A stretch of DNA of 36,357 nt from Nitrospiraceae bacterium (GCA_003599425.1 QZKC01000002.1:1-36357); one strand, 5' to 3'. Positions 7,314 through 16,462 are shown, counted from the stretch's first letter. Made by a program: numbers and translations. The notes: a model not told the origin generated them from the letters alone.

Positions 7314-9038
7314 TTAAAATCCTTCCTGCGCCACCCTTAAAACTTCCTCAACGGTCGTTACTCCCTCTTTCACCTTCTGCCACCCACTGTCCCTGAGAAG
7401 CTGCATGCCCTTCTGAACAGCTTTCTGCCTGATAACATCAGAGCTCACCTTGTCAAGGATCAACTGTCTTATTTCCCCGTCAACTGCCATCATCTCAAAA
7501 ATACCGGTCCGTCCGCGGTAACCCGTAAACCTGCAGTCTTCACATCCTGCCCCATGATACGTGGTCGCATTACTTTCCGGCAACTCCAGCTTTTCAATGA
7601 TCTGTTGCTGCTGCACAAATGGCTCTTTGCATTTGTGGCATATCACCCTGACAAGCCTCTGTGCCAGGACGCCTATCAAAGAAGAAGATACAAGAAATCC
7701 CTCTATCCCCATATCCAGAAGCCTTGTCACAGCTCCGGGAGCATCATTCGTATGAAGGGTGCTGAAAACAAGGTGTCCCGTAAGAGCAGAATGAATGGAT
7801 ATTTCAGCGGTTTCAATGTCCCTGATCTCACCGACCATAATGACATCAGGGTCCTGCCGTACTATATGCCGCAGTCCGTTAGCAAAGGTAAGCCCGATCT
7901 GCGGTTTTACCTGTATCTGGTTAATGCCTTCGATCTGGTATTCGATAGGGTCCTCGATAGTGATAATCTTTTTATCCGGAGAATTGATCTTGTTCAGAGA
8001 TGCGTAAAGGGTCGTGGTCTTCCCGCTTCCTGTCGGGCCCGTAACGAGGAGCATCCCGTACGGTGTTGTTATCAGTTTCTTATAACTTTCCAATGTGTCC
8101 TGAGGAAAGCCGAGATGTTCAAGGACCACAAGCGCAGTGCCCCTGTCAAGGATCCTCATGACAATGCTTTCTCCATAGATCGTAGGGATAGTAGATACCC
8201 TGAGGTCAATGTCCCGGCCCGAAACCCTCAGTTTTATCCTTCCGTCCTGCGGCAATCTCCTTTCAGCTATGTTCAGCCGCGACATGATCTTTATCCTTGA
8301 AATGACTGCGGACTGAATACGTCTTGGAAGAGACTCCACATCAGTCAGCGCGCCGTCTATCCTGTATCTCACCTTTACACTGTTCTCGAACGGCTCGATA
8401 TGAATATCGCTGGTCCTGCTCTCAACAGCGCGGGTGATAAGCATGTTCACGAGTTTGACGATCGGCGCTTCAAATGCCATGTCCCTGAGATGATGGACAT
8501 CCTCGCTCAGCTCGATCCCCTCTTCTCCAGCCTCCTCGTCCCTCATGCCTTCCATAATGCTCGTCATCTGTACATTGGTCCCGAAATATTGTTCAATAGC
8601 TTCCATAATGTCTTTTTCACTGCTCAGATATATTTCAAGCGCTTTATCCGTAAAACTGTGGAGGGCTTCAAGAACGTATTCGTTGAGAGGATCGGACATG
8701 GCGATCTTCAGAACTTCGTCGTTCATGCCGATTGGTACGAATTTGTACTGCTTCATGAATTTTACAGTAGGATATGAGGCAGCGGGGATCACCTTGGGAA
8801 ACTCTGAGAATCTCAGGTATGCAAGCCCAAGCTGAGAGCTGAGGGCGCCGAGCATCTCCTCTTCGGATACGAACCCGAGGTCCACAAGGATATCTCCCAG
8901 CCTCTTGTGTTCGTTTTTATCCTCTGCGGTCTGCTCTTTTAACGCTATCTCAAGTTTTTCAGAATTTATCAGATTCAGGTCAAGTAATATCTTGCCCAGC
9001 AATCCTGACTTTTCTATTTTCACTGCATCATGGTTCAT
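7314..9038 (-). CDS. gspE: GspE secretion ATPase with MshEN-like N-terminus, cluster 1
   Basis: Cytoplasmic hexameric ATPase that powers pseudopilus assembly. In the 574-residue product the Walker A motif is 'GPTGSGKTT' at 334-342. The Walker B region with 'GEIRD' is at about 396-407, and a tetracysteine zinc site is at Cys467, Cys470, Cys499 and Cys502. The N-terminus has two 24-residue repeats (12-35 and 46-69) of the MshEN pattern, with a 10-residue separation. The second has the full 'RLG...Q' form; the first has Leu in place of the leading Arg. It overlaps the gspD1 stop by 4 nt (ATGA). Confidence 0.95.
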   Translation of the reverse strand: MNHDAVKIEKSGLLGKILLDLNLINSEKLEIALKEQTAEDKNEHKRLGDILVDLGFVSEEEMLGALSSQLGLAYLRFSEFPKVIPAASYPTVKFMKQYKFVPIGMNDEVLKIAMSDPLNEYVLEALHSFTDKALEIYLSSEKDIMEAIEQYFGTNVQMTSIMEGMRDEEAGEEGIELSEDVHHLRDMAFEAPIVKLVNMLITRAVESRTSDIHIEPFENSVKVRYRIDGALTDVESLPRRIQSAVISRIKIMSRLNIAERRLPQDGRIKLRVSGRDIDLRVSTIPTIYGESIVMRILDRGTALVVLEHLGFPQDTLESYKKLITTPYGMLLVTGPTGSGKTTTLYASLNKINSPDKKIITIEDPIEYQIEGINQIQVKPQIGLTFANGLRHIVRQDPDVIMVGEIRDIETAEISIHSALTGHLVFSTLHTNDAPGAVTRLLDMGIEGFLVSSSLIGVLAQRLVRVICHKCKEPFVQQQQIIEKLELPESNATTYHGAGCEDCRFTGYRGRTGIFEMMAVDGEIRQLILDKVSSDVIRQKAVQKGMQLLRDSGWQKVKEGVTTVEEVLRVAQEGF

Positions 9039-11236
9039 TTATTCTGGGCCGATGGAGCAGGCTGTTTGTATTCAACATCTTTTTCATTGAGATATTTTTT
9101 TACCTCCCGCAACTTATCCATAAAATCACCGGAAAGCTTTTCCCCCTCGGTCTTATTGACGACAACATATGGCGTAATGATAATAACGAGCTCCTTTTTG
9201 GTTGTCTTGTCAATATTGTAGCGGAAGAGGTTCCCGAAGATCGGGATGGAACTCAGCAGCGGCACCCCCTGATATCCCTTGTCCTTTGTCTCTTCCATAA
9301 TCCCGCCGATCACGATGCCTTGCTTGTCAGGAACGACTATGGATGTTTTAGCCTTCGTTGCATTGAACGATGGATAAGAAAGCCCTCCCACTGTCTGGTC
9401 TTCACCCTTGGAAGAAACCTCCTGCTCAAGGTCCAGGACCACTGTTTTCTCCTCATTGATTATTGGTTTGATCTTTAATTTTATACCAACCGTCTTGTAC
9501 TGGATGCTTTGCGTTGATGTGGTTCCTTCGGTTGATGTTGTTGTGCTGGTAGCTGTAGGTATCTCTGAGCCGACCTCAATGTTTGCCTCTTCCTGGTCTC
9601 TGACAAGAAGACGGGGACTCGACAGAATATTAACTTTACCCCTGCTCGCAAGGGCGTGAACCAGGGCAGCAAGTTTGTCAGGCCTGAAAAGTACATATGC
9701 CAGGCCCGTTGCATTTGCAGGTGCTGTTGATAACAAAGGCGCAGTAGTAAGAAGGGATGCGGCCTCACTTTGACCGGAAGTCATACGGAACAATTCTGTA
9801 AAAGTTCCATTTCTGTGCAGTTCATCGAGTACAGACCACTGTATACCAAACTTATCAGTATCGGCAAGAGTCACCTGAGCAACAATTGCTTCGATGAGCA
9901 CTTCTCTTGGATATGTGTCGATCTTTTTAATTGTCTCCACCATCTCCCTGTAAATTCCTGCCGGAGCAAGGATGATGAGCGAATTAGTCGGTTCAAATGT
10001 GATGATCTCTATCTTACCGCCCGTGCCCCCCTGCGTTCCCGCGGGATGAATGGGCTGTGCCTGCTGCTGGGCAGGGGCCCTCTTTGCAGGGTCTATCTGT
10101 GCCGTGCGTGCAGATACTTTTTTGGCGGTTCCGCCTTCACCGTAAAGTGAATTCAATATATCAGCGATGGTCTCTGCCTTTACATTCTGTACATGATATA
10201 TAAATACATTCTGGCCGCTGACAACTTCCTCGTCAAGCTTTTTAAGCCAACCTTCTACTGCCTGAAGGAGAGAAGGGCTTGCAGAGAAGACCACGAGGCT
10301 GTTGATCCTTTCAATCGGCATGAGGGAAATCCCTTCTTTTGTTATGTTCATCGCATTAAGTACTTCAGTCAATTCTTCAGTGAGAGTTGCTACATCAGAA
10401 TATGTCGGCTTAAAGAAAAACATACGGGTATTCTGGAATACATTGACATCGATCTCTTCGAGTATAGTGAGAAGTCGTTTTATGTTTGATGAGAGGTCAT
10501 TGACGATGAGCAGGTTATTTCTCAGATTAGGAATGATGCTGCCAAACTGTGAAAGCAGGGGAGTTAGGACTGTTGTTATTTCGGTTACCGGGACATAATT
10601 CACAGAGACGATCTGAGTGACGATTCTGTCGACATCCGGTATGCTCCCGGCTTCACTGCCTTTCCTGATCTCCAGCGGTTTCTGTTTTGCGGTAGCGCCC
10701 GGGATGACCTTGAAGAATTCTCCTGACCTGACAAGAGTAATGCCGTTGGCCTCAAGTACTGATTCAAAGACGTTCATCACCTCACTAACCGGTATCTTTT
10801 TTGCAGAATGTATCGTTATCCTCGCATCAACTCCGGGGCTGATAATAAAATTTTCCTTTGTTATGGTGCCGACCGTATTTATCACATCCCTTAAGTCAGC
10901 ATTGTCGAAATTCAGGATAATATAGTTTTCCTCTTTTGGCCTCTGGAGAAAGGCCCTGGCCTGTTCAGGTGTAATCCCTGGGGGAAGTACCGGAGGTATG
11001 CCCTGTTGAATATTCGCGGGTTGTTGGGGTGGAACAGGAACCTGAGGCGGCACATTAACAGGCGGAACTGGCGGGGGGGGCTGAGGTTGACTGGGAACCG
11101 CCTGCGGCTGCGGCCTTTGCTGGTCTGTAACTATATTCTCTGCCGGTTTGGGCGGAACAGAAGTATCCTGCGCAAACGCATATGTCCCTGCCAGTACCAT
11201 GCATATAACTAAAAGCTGAATAAGATATTTTTTCAT
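9035..11236 (-). CDS. gspD: GspD outer-membrane secretin, cluster 1
   Basis: Outer-membrane channel of T2SS cluster 1, about 733 residues. A signal peptide (about 1-22, ending 'YAFAQ') is followed by a proline/glutamine-rich linker (about 28-95), unusual before the N0 domain. Then come N0 ('YIILNFDNADLRDVINTVG'), N1-N3, and the secretin domain with the conserved 'VPLLSSIPIFGNLF' segment and 'ELVIIITPYVV' near the C-terminus. The ATG at 11236 is preferred because AAAGGGTG lies just upstream; an in-frame GTG at 11242 overlaps that site. First gene of cluster 1, so the cluster promoter should lie in 11237-11453, but I cannot name a convincing one. Confidence 0.95.
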   Translation of the reverse strand: MKKYLIQLLVICMVLAGTYAFAQDTSVPPKPAENIVTDQQRPQPQAVPSQPQPPPPVPPVNVPPQVPVPPQQPANIQQGIPPVLPPGITPEQARAFLQRPKEENYIILNFDNADLRDVINTVGTITKENFIISPGVDARITIHSAKKIPVSEVMNVFESVLEANGITLVRSGEFFKVIPGATAKQKPLEIRKGSEAGSIPDVDRIVTQIVSVNYVPVTEITTVLTPLLSQFGSIIPNLRNNLLIVNDLSSNIKRLLTILEEIDVNVFQNTRMFFFKPTYSDVATLTEELTEVLNAMNITKEGISLMPIERINSLVVFSASPSLLQAVEGWLKKLDEEVVSGQNVFIYHVQNVKAETIADILNSLYGEGGTAKKVSARTAQIDPAKRAPAQQQAQPIHPAGTQGGTGGKIEIITFEPTNSLIILAPAGIYREMVETIKKIDTYPREVLIEAIVAQVTLADTDKFGIQWSVLDELHRNGTFTELFRMTSGQSEAASLLTTAPLLSTAPANATGLAYVLFRPDKLAALVHALASRGKVNILSSPRLLVRDQEEANIEVGSEIPTATSTTTSTEGTTSTQSIQYKTVGIKLKIKPIINEEKTVVLDLEQEVSSKGEDQTVGGLSYPSFNATKAKTSIVVPDKQGIVIGGIMEETKDKGYQGVPLLSSIPIFGNLFRYNIDKTTKKELVIIITPYVVVNKTEGEKLSGDFMDKLREVKKYLNEKDVEYKQPAPSAQNK

Positions 11237-11242
11237 GTTCAC

Positions 11243-11453
11243 CCTTTTCTTATAAACCGGTTGACATTACAATAATATGTAAAGATTCAAGTTACTATAT
11301 CATATTAAATGTATATATTTCGACCGTTCCTTACGTAAGCTTTAACACGGATTATTCATGGTGAACTCTGCTCCGATGAAAGGCGCAAGGGGAGTCTGCA
11401 AAGGAATTTCTGAATTTAGCAATAAGCTGTTATCTTTCAGCGCCCGTTTGCAA
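11243..11453. other. AT-rich gap upstream of gspD1, with transposon-end-like motif
   Basis: This gap must hold the leader and probably the promoter of T2SS cluster 1. It is AT-rich near 11260-11330. The motif GGATTATTCAT at 11349-11359 resembles the ends of the MITE-like repeats elsewhere in the window (19781, 28958) and the motif at 36182, but no matching partner end is visible nearby. Confidence 0.35.
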
Positions 11454-12980
11454 CTATCCGAACTTTTCTTCTTTCCACCTGACCGGAAATGTCATTTTAA
11501 ACGTAGTACCAGTCCCCTGTTTGCTTTCGAAGACCAATGTTCCGAGATGCTCTGACACTATCTGTTTTACCAGAGGCAGTCCCAATCCGAATCCCCGCTC
11601 TTTTGTGCTGAAAAATGGTCTAAATACATTTTCAATATTCTCTTCCGAGATTCCATATCCGGTATCGGATACAGCGAGGATGATAGTATCTCCTTCTTTT
11701 GATGCTGCTACCGATACCATGCCTCCGGGGGGTGTTGCATCGATCGCATTCCTGATGATATGGTAGATCGCAACTCTTAAAAGGTCTTTCTGCATGTTCA
11801 TATTCAGAGGCTCATGAGGCATCTCAACCTTCATGCTGATACCTTTATATAAAGCTTCCTTCTCAACAACAGAAACAACACTTGCAACGGTCCTGTTCAT
11901 ATCTGCGTATTTGAACTTAGACTGCCTGCCTTTAAGGAATGTTTCAAATTCCTTAACTATCGCATCGAGTTTGTCCGCTTCCTCAATAATAGAGCCAATG
12001 GCTCCCCTCAGCTCCTCCGGGAGTTCCTGCTTTGTCAGTATCCTTCTGCACCTGGCTCCTATCATCGCAGCAGGGTTTCGTATCCTGTCGGCAACGGTCA
12101 ATGCCATAAGACTCATTGTTCTCTCCGCGCCGATCGTTTCAAGCTCCTGATTCAGCTCAGTCAGGTTTGAGTTGATAGATTCTATTTCTCGCATCAGTTT
12201 TTCTCTTTCCTCTTCCGCCTTCTTCCTCTCTGTTATATCCCTCTGAACGGAAACCCAATGAATAAATTCTCCCTTCTCGTTCGCAAAGGGCACTATGTTG
12301 CACTCAGCCCAGAACTCGGTGCCATCTTTGCGGCAGTTAACAAGTTCTACCCTGATGGGCCTGCTCCCGTTCAGGGCATTACGGATATTATCAAGCACAG
12401 CAAGGTCGGTTTTGGGCCCTCTAAGCATCCTGAGAGTATTGCCGGCAGATTCTTCAAAAGTATACCCGGTCATCCTGATGAATGCGTCGTTCACATACAG
12501 TATCCTTCTCCCGCGGGATACTCCCGGCTCAGCTTCAAGTATGATGATCGCGTCGTTGGCATTGACCACAGCCGATTCGAGCAGGCGTATCCTCTCTTCA
12601 TATTTTTTCCGTTTAAGGGCATTTTCAATGGTCATCGGAAGGACCTTGAGGTAATTGAATTCCCGGTCTTTTATGAGATAATCATAGGCGCCTGCTTTCA
12701 TGGCTTTTATGGCAATTCCCGCGTCGCTGCTCTCCGCTATGACAATAACAGGAGTATCAGGCGTCGTATCAAGAATATCAAAGGCGCTGCCATCATCAAG
12801 CAGATAATCAGTAATGACCAGATCGAATTTTTGTGTCCCAAGTATTTCCCGGGCTTCTGAAAAAGAATCAGCGGACAAGCAATCACATATGATCCCCGGA
12901 TCTTCAATAGCAGCCTTCAGCGCCATCTGACCGGCTCTGTGATCTTCAATAAACAGTATCCTGTTTTTCTTGTCTGGCAT
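11454..12980 (-). CDS. Response regulator-PAS-histidine-kinase-like protein lacking the catalytic His
   Basis: Cytoplasmic signalling protein of 508 residues with no membrane segment. Order: receiver domain (about 7-120, acidic pair Glu12/Asp13, phospho-acceptor Asp58 in 'VITDYL', Lys104), PAS/PAC domain (about 132-255, ending 'DITERKKAE'), coiled coil, a dimerisation helix and a HATPase domain ('IIRNAIDATPPGG', 'DTGYGI', 'GFGLGLPLV'). In the dimerisation helix the usual 'AHEIRNP' reads 'VADRIRNP' (296-303), so Asp298 stands where the phosphorylated His should be. Autophosphorylation at the standard site therefore looks impossible. It lies between gspD1 and a divergent peptidase gene; a link to secretion is only positional. 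Confidence 0.85.
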   Translation of the reverse strand: MPDKKNRILFIEDHRAGQMALKAAIEDPGIICDCLSADSFSEAREILGTQKFDLVITDYLLDDGSAFDILDTTPDTPVIVIAESSDAGIAIKAMKAGAYDYLIKDREFNYLKVLPMTIENALKRKKYEERIRLLESAVVNANDAIIILEAEPGVSRGRRILYVNDAFIRMTGYTFEESAGNTLRMLRGPKTDLAVLDNIRNALNGSRPIRVELVNCRKDGTEFWAECNIVPFANEKGEFIHWVSVQRDITERKKAEEEREKLMREIESINSNLTELNQELETIGAERTMSLMALTVADRIRNPAAMIGARCRRILTKQELPEELRGAIGSIIEEADKLDAIVKEFETFLKGRQSKFKYADMNRTVASVVSVVEKEALYKGISMKVEMPHEPLNMNMQKDLLRVAIYHIIRNAIDATPPGGMVSVAASKEGDTIILAVSDTGYGISEENIENVFRPFFSTKERGFGLGLPLVKQIVSEHLGTLVFESKQGTGTTFKMTFPVRWKEEKFG

Positions 12981-13018
12981 AATCAGTCTGCTTTTGCTGA
13001 CTTTATTTTTGACAGCTC

Positions 13019-13047
13019 TTGAAGCTGCTCCGGTAATGAGATAGAAT
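13019..13047 (+). promoter_or_regulatory. Candidate sigma-70 promoter for the M48 peptidase gene
   Basis: TTGAAG (13019-13024) and TAGAAT (13042-13047) with a 17-nt spacer, matching 4/6 and 5/6 of the consensus boxes. Transcription would start near 13054, giving a leader of about 27 nt. Predicted by eye only. Confidence 0.35.
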
Positions 13048-13080
13048 AATTATACTTTAATCCTTTTGCTTCGACAATAA

Positions 13081-14508
13081 ATGAAACAGCATGCATGCAT
13101 AAAAATCGCTGTCTTGTTCCTGTTGCCGCTTTTTGTTTCCTGTGCAATCAACCCTGTCACAGGCCGGCACGAGTTGATGCTCGTAAGCGAAGCACAGGAG
13201 CTTAATCTCGGCAAAGAAGAAGCGCCGTCCCTGACGTGGGAGTTTGGAGGACATTATAAGGATAGCGCGCTCGAACCATATCTCGAATCGATTGTCCGGA
13301 AGATATGGCAGAATTCTGAACGCCCGCAGTTGCCGATGAAATTCTACGTCCAGAATACCTCGCTCCCCAACGCTTTCGCCCTTCCGGGATATGTTGCCAT
13401 TACGCGCGGATTGCTCAGCAGCCTCGAAAATGAGGCACAGTTCGCCGCTGTCATGGGCCATGAAGTTGGGCACGTCATGGCCCGACATACAGCTCAAAGG
13501 CTTTCGCGCATGACACTGCAGCAATTGGGACTGGCTATCGGATCAGCCACACTTCAAGGCATCGGCGGAGGCGACGCACTTCTGCAGGTTGGTGCCCTCG
13601 GAAGCAGCCTCCTCCTCCTTAAATATGACAGAAGCCAGGAAATTCAGTCAGACAGGCTTGGTGTTAAATATATGGCAGATCTCGGCTATAATCCCTATGA
13701 AGCGATGTCTGCCCACGATGTTCTTCAAAAAGCAGTAGACGACTATCTCAAAAGAATGGGAAAATCCCGGAGTGAAGACAGTGCCATTTCTCAACTGTTC
13801 TCAACGCATCCAAGGCATGAAGTAAGATTAAACGAAATCCAGTCCATGATCAATGAACTGCCCCCGTACAGAATGCAGAATGACGGCATATTCAGAAAAC
13901 AATTCCAGGATGCTACAGAACGGATCAGGAGAATAAATAAAATCTACTATATTTACGATGAAGCGGAAATGCATTACCAGAAAAAAGATTTCAGGACTGC
14001 CGAAGAAAAAGTGAAAAAAGCTATAAGCCTCGACGATTCACAGCCCTCTTTTCACAACCTTCTCGGCATGACAAAACTGCAACTGAAAAACTACACTGAA
14101 GCAGAAAATGCATTTAGGAGTGCTCTGTCTATTGACAGCGGGTATCAGCCTGCTCATTACGGTCTCGGTCTTGCACGCTACTTCCAGGAAAATTACCGGG
14201 AGGCGGTCGCTGAATTCAAAAAGAGCCTTGCCTTGTACCCCGACCATGTCCAAACCCATTTTGGTCTCGGGCAAAGCTATTTCCAGATGCGGCAATATGC
14301 AGAAGCAATTCCCTATCTCAGGAATTTCGCTCAGGCAGCGCCAAAGCATCCTGATATCCACGGCCTTCTTGGGATATGCTATGAAAAGGTTGGGGAAGTC
14401 AGGCCAGCAATAGTGGAATACGAAAATCAATTGAAGGTATCCCCTGACAGCGAGATGGGCAGACACGCCCGGAAAAGGCTCGCAGTGCTTGCCCCAATGA
14501 TCAAGTAG
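13081..14508 (+). CDS. M48 family metallopeptidase lipoprotein with TPR repeats (BepA-like)
   Basis: Periplasmic or outer-membrane-anchored zinc peptidase, probably acting in envelope protein quality control like BepA/YfgC. The 475-residue product starts with a lipoprotein signal (lipobox 'LFVSC', Cys21). The M48 domain carries HEVGH at 127-131 and the third ligand in 'EIQSD' (Glu187). From about residue 315 on there are four or five TPR units. BepA handles outer-membrane beta-barrel and LptD assembly in E. coli; a role with the secretins here is only suggested by proximity. No clear Shine-Dalgarno precedes the ATG. Its stop abuts the stop of the convergent dtxR-like gene with no gap, so no terminator is visible between them. 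Confidence 0.9.
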   Translation: MKQHACIKIAVLFLLPLFVSCAINPVTGRHELMLVSEAQELNLGKEEAPSLTWEFGGHYKDSALEPYLESIVRKIWQNSERPQLPMKFYVQNTSLPNAFALPGYVAITRGLLSSLENEAQFAAVMGHEVGHVMARHTAQRLSRMTLQQLGLAIGSATLQGIGGGDALLQVGALGSSLLLLKYDRSQEIQSDRLGVKYMADLGYNPYEAMSAHDVLQKAVDDYLKRMGKSRSEDSAISQLFSTHPRHEVRLNEIQSMINELPPYRMQNDGIFRKQFQDATERIRRINKIYYIYDEAEMHYQKKDFRTAEEKVKKAISLDDSQPSFHNLLGMTKLQLKNYTEAENAFRSALSIDSGYQPAHYGLGLARYFQENYREAVAEFKKSLALYPDHVQTHFGLGQSYFQMRQYAEAIPYLRNFAQAAPKHPDIHGLLGICYEKVGEVRPAIVEYENQLKVSPDSEMGRHARKRLAVLAPMIK

Positions 14509-15162
14509 TTATTTCTGTCCCTTCACATAGATCTCTTCTGCAATAAGGCTGTCCACAGCCAGGGTCGTTTCATCTATCTCAAGCACGAATGACGGTCTTT
14601 TCTGCTTCAGCCGGATAACGCTTCCCGGCACGATACCCATGGAGGCAAGCCGTTCAAGCCGTGAATTCTCTGATGGGACAATGAAGACGATCCTTCCCTT
14701 TCCGCCTACATCGAATTCCTTGAGCTGCACGACAAGAGGCTTGACCTCATTCTTGTACTTGAGACAGCAGTCGCCCCTTGGAATTGGTTTACCATGCGGA
14801 CAGGTTGGAGGATGTCCAAGAAAAGAGCACACACTATCGGTAACAGAGGGAGACAGGAAATGTTCCACTTCACAGGCGGTCTCTTCGCTCTCCTGCATCC
14901 CAACGTCAAGGACATCATGAAACAGCCTCTCCGCAAGACGATGACGCCGTGTCAGGTCCCGCGATCGGGCCTCGCCCTTATCGGTCAGTTCTACATTGTC
15001 GTTATGTATTGCAACCATTCCAGCTTTTTCCATCTTCCTGAGCACATCAGAGGCCTCACTTTCCTGAATGCCTTCAATTAACGCGGCATAACTTTTTGAT
15101 CCTTTTTCTCTCATGGACCAGAGCAGTTCCAGTATCTCGTCACGCAGTTTATTGTTTTCCAT
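14509..15162 (-). CDS. DtxR/MntR-family metal-dependent regulator with FeoA-like domain
   Basis: Predicted metal-responsive DNA-binding repressor, 217 residues. An N-terminal winged helix (about 1-65) is followed by the DtxR dimerisation/metal domain with 'RRHRLAERLFHDVL', 'CEVEHFLSP' and 'HPPTCPHGKPIP'. The C-terminal FeoA/SH3-like domain is at about 140-217 ('LASMGIVPGSVIRLKQ'). The ATG at 15162 is chosen because it follows the amrS stop by 7 nt with a purine-rich site before it; a longer frame from 15219 would overlap amrS by 50 nt. The two genes form one operon, so this protein may sense the metal state relevant to AmrS, or control iron/manganese genes elsewhere. Confidence 0.85.
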   Translation of the reverse strand: MENNKLRDEILELLWSMREKGSKSYAALIEGIQESEASDVLRKMEKAGMVAIHNDNVELTDKGEARSRDLTRRHRLAERLFHDVLDVGMQESEETACEVEHFLSPSVTDSVCSFLGHPPTCPHGKPIPRGDCCLKYKNEVKPLVVQLKEFDVGGKGRIVFIVPSENSRLERLASMGIVPGSVIRLKQKRPSFVLEIDETTLAVDSLIAEEIYVKGQK

Positions 15163-15169
15163 ATTCTCT

Positions 15170-16177
15170 TTACCCCCAAACCCCTTCAATTTTTGTTTTG
15201 CACTTATAACAAGCGCCATCCTGAATTTTATTGTAAGCGATCCGATATCCCAACCGCTCTATCAGCACTTCACCGCATTTCGGGCAGAGGGTATTTTCTC
15301 CTCGCTCGCCCGGAATGTTCCCGGTATAAACATATTTCAGCCCTTTTCTCATTCCCATATCCCTTATCTTCTTTAATGTTTCCACAGGAGTCCGCGGGCA
15401 ATCCATAAGCTGATATGTCGGATAAAACTGCGACACATGCCAGGGGATCGCCGGATCGACAGATAAAATGAAATCTATTATATCATTTATGGTCTTTTCA
15501 GAATCATTGTAAGCCGGAATGACCAGTGTAGTGACCTCTACCCATACCCCAAGCTCTTTCATAAGCTTTATCGTGTCAAGAACTGGCTGAACCCGCGCCC
15601 CGCATATTTTTTTATAGAATTCATCGTCACCCTTAAGGTCAATATTATTCCCATCAAGATAAGGCGCAATCGCTTTTACAGCTTCGGGGCCCGTGTAACC
15701 ATTACTGACGAAGACATTCTTGATGCCCCTTTCGTGTGCAATCCGTGCGCAGTCATAAGCAAATTCCAGAAAAATGGTAGGTTCCGTGTATGTATAGGAA
15801 ATACTTTTACAGCCCGTCCTTTCCGCGGCTGCAACCACCTGTTCCGGAGGAATGCTCTCTCCTGGTATCTCATTGTGTATCTTCGGGTACTGGGATATAT
15901 CATAGTTCTGGCAATGCTTGCATCTGAAATTGCAGCCGACTGTTGAGATCGAATATGACGTTGAAGCTGGATAAAAATGAAACAGAGGTTTCTTCTCTAT
16001 AGGGTCAATGTTCATCGCTATGAGTTTCCCGTAGACAAGACTGTAAAGCACCCCTTCCCTGTTCTCACGGACACCGCATATGCCTCTCCTCCCCTCGAGT
16101 ATAAGGCAATTGTGAGCGCACAGAAAACATTTGATCTTCCGTTTCTCAAACTTTTCATAGAACCGTGCCTCTTTCAT
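15170..16177 (-). CDS. amrS: AmmeMemoRadiSam-system radical SAM enzyme (AmrS)
   Basis: Radical SAM protein of 335 residues, formerly annotated as pyruvate-formate-lyase-activating-like. The cluster motif 'CNFRCKHC' gives Cys82, Cys86 and Cys89 (CxxxCxxC). An N-terminal Cys-rich segment has Cys17, 20, 24 and 34, and a C-terminal zinc-ribbon-like segment has 'CPKCGE' and 'CYKCKT'. AmrS usually accompanies AMMECR1 and Memo proteins; neither is in this window. Its reaction is not established from sequence. It is first in a two-gene operon with the DtxR-FeoA regulator. The ATG has no Shine-Dalgarno and sits 6 nt after a perfect -10 box, suggesting a leaderless mRNA. Confidence 0.9.
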   Translation of the reverse strand: MKEARFYEKFEKRKIKCFLCAHNCLILEGRRGICGVRENREGVLYSLVYGKLIAMNIDPIEKKPLFHFYPASTSYSISTVGCNFRCKHCQNYDISQYPKIHNEIPGESIPPEQVVAAAERTGCKSISYTYTEPTIFLEFAYDCARIAHERGIKNVFVSNGYTGPEAVKAIAPYLDGNNIDLKGDDEFYKKICGARVQPVLDTIKLMKELGVWVEVTTLVIPAYNDSEKTINDIIDFILSVDPAIPWHVSQFYPTYQLMDCPRTPVETLKKIRDMGMRKGLKYVYTGNIPGERGENTLCPKCGEVLIERLGYRIAYNKIQDGACYKCKTKIEGVWG

Positions 16178-16183
16178 AAAAAA

Positions 16184-16192
16184 ATTATATCA
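16184..16192 (-). promoter_or_regulatory. Extended -10 promoter for amrS, leaderless spacing
   Basis: On the minus strand TGATATAAT forms an extended -10 box (TGn plus TATAAT, box at 16189-16184). It ends 6 nt before the amrS ATG at 16177, so transcription would begin at or next to the start codon. A good -35 box at 17-18 nt is not evident; TTGTTC occurs at 19 nt. Confidence 0.5.
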
Positions 16193-16422
16193 CAGACAAA
16201 GGAAACATGAACAATGATAATACCGCAGCGCCCTTTCACATAATAAAAAAATGCCCTCAGCGAACTTTGTCCCAGAAAATACAGTCTCGTCTCTCTTAAC
16301 TGCATAAGGATCCCTGATACGCGAATTAATCTGTTTGGTAAATGTCAACGATAGTATTATTATTAGCAACATCATGATTGTTTACAAAAAGTATTTCTAT
16401 GTTTCTTTTTTGTATTTTTTTC

Positions 16423-16451
16423 TTGACAAATGATTTTTTATTGTTTAGATT
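16423..16451 (+). promoter_or_regulatory. Sigma-70-like promoter for the winged-helix gene, near-leaderless
   Basis: A perfect TTGACA (16423-16428), a 17-nt spacer and TAGATT (16446-16451). The -10 box ends 11 nt before the ATG at 16463, giving a predicted leader of only about 5 nt. No Shine-Dalgarno is present. Confidence 0.55.
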
Positions 16452-16462
16452 ATATGTAATTT

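Noticed and set aside
7554-8300. 248-residue plus-strand reading frame
   Set aside because: It is an antisense shadow of gspE1, which has complete ATPase motifs.
13057-13524. 155-residue minus-strand reading frame
   Set aside because: It is fully antisense to the M48 peptidase gene, whose motifs are clear.
16190-16375. 61-residue minus-strand reading frame upstream of amrS
   Set aside because: It has no ribosome binding site and no family resemblance, and it covers the amrS promoter region.
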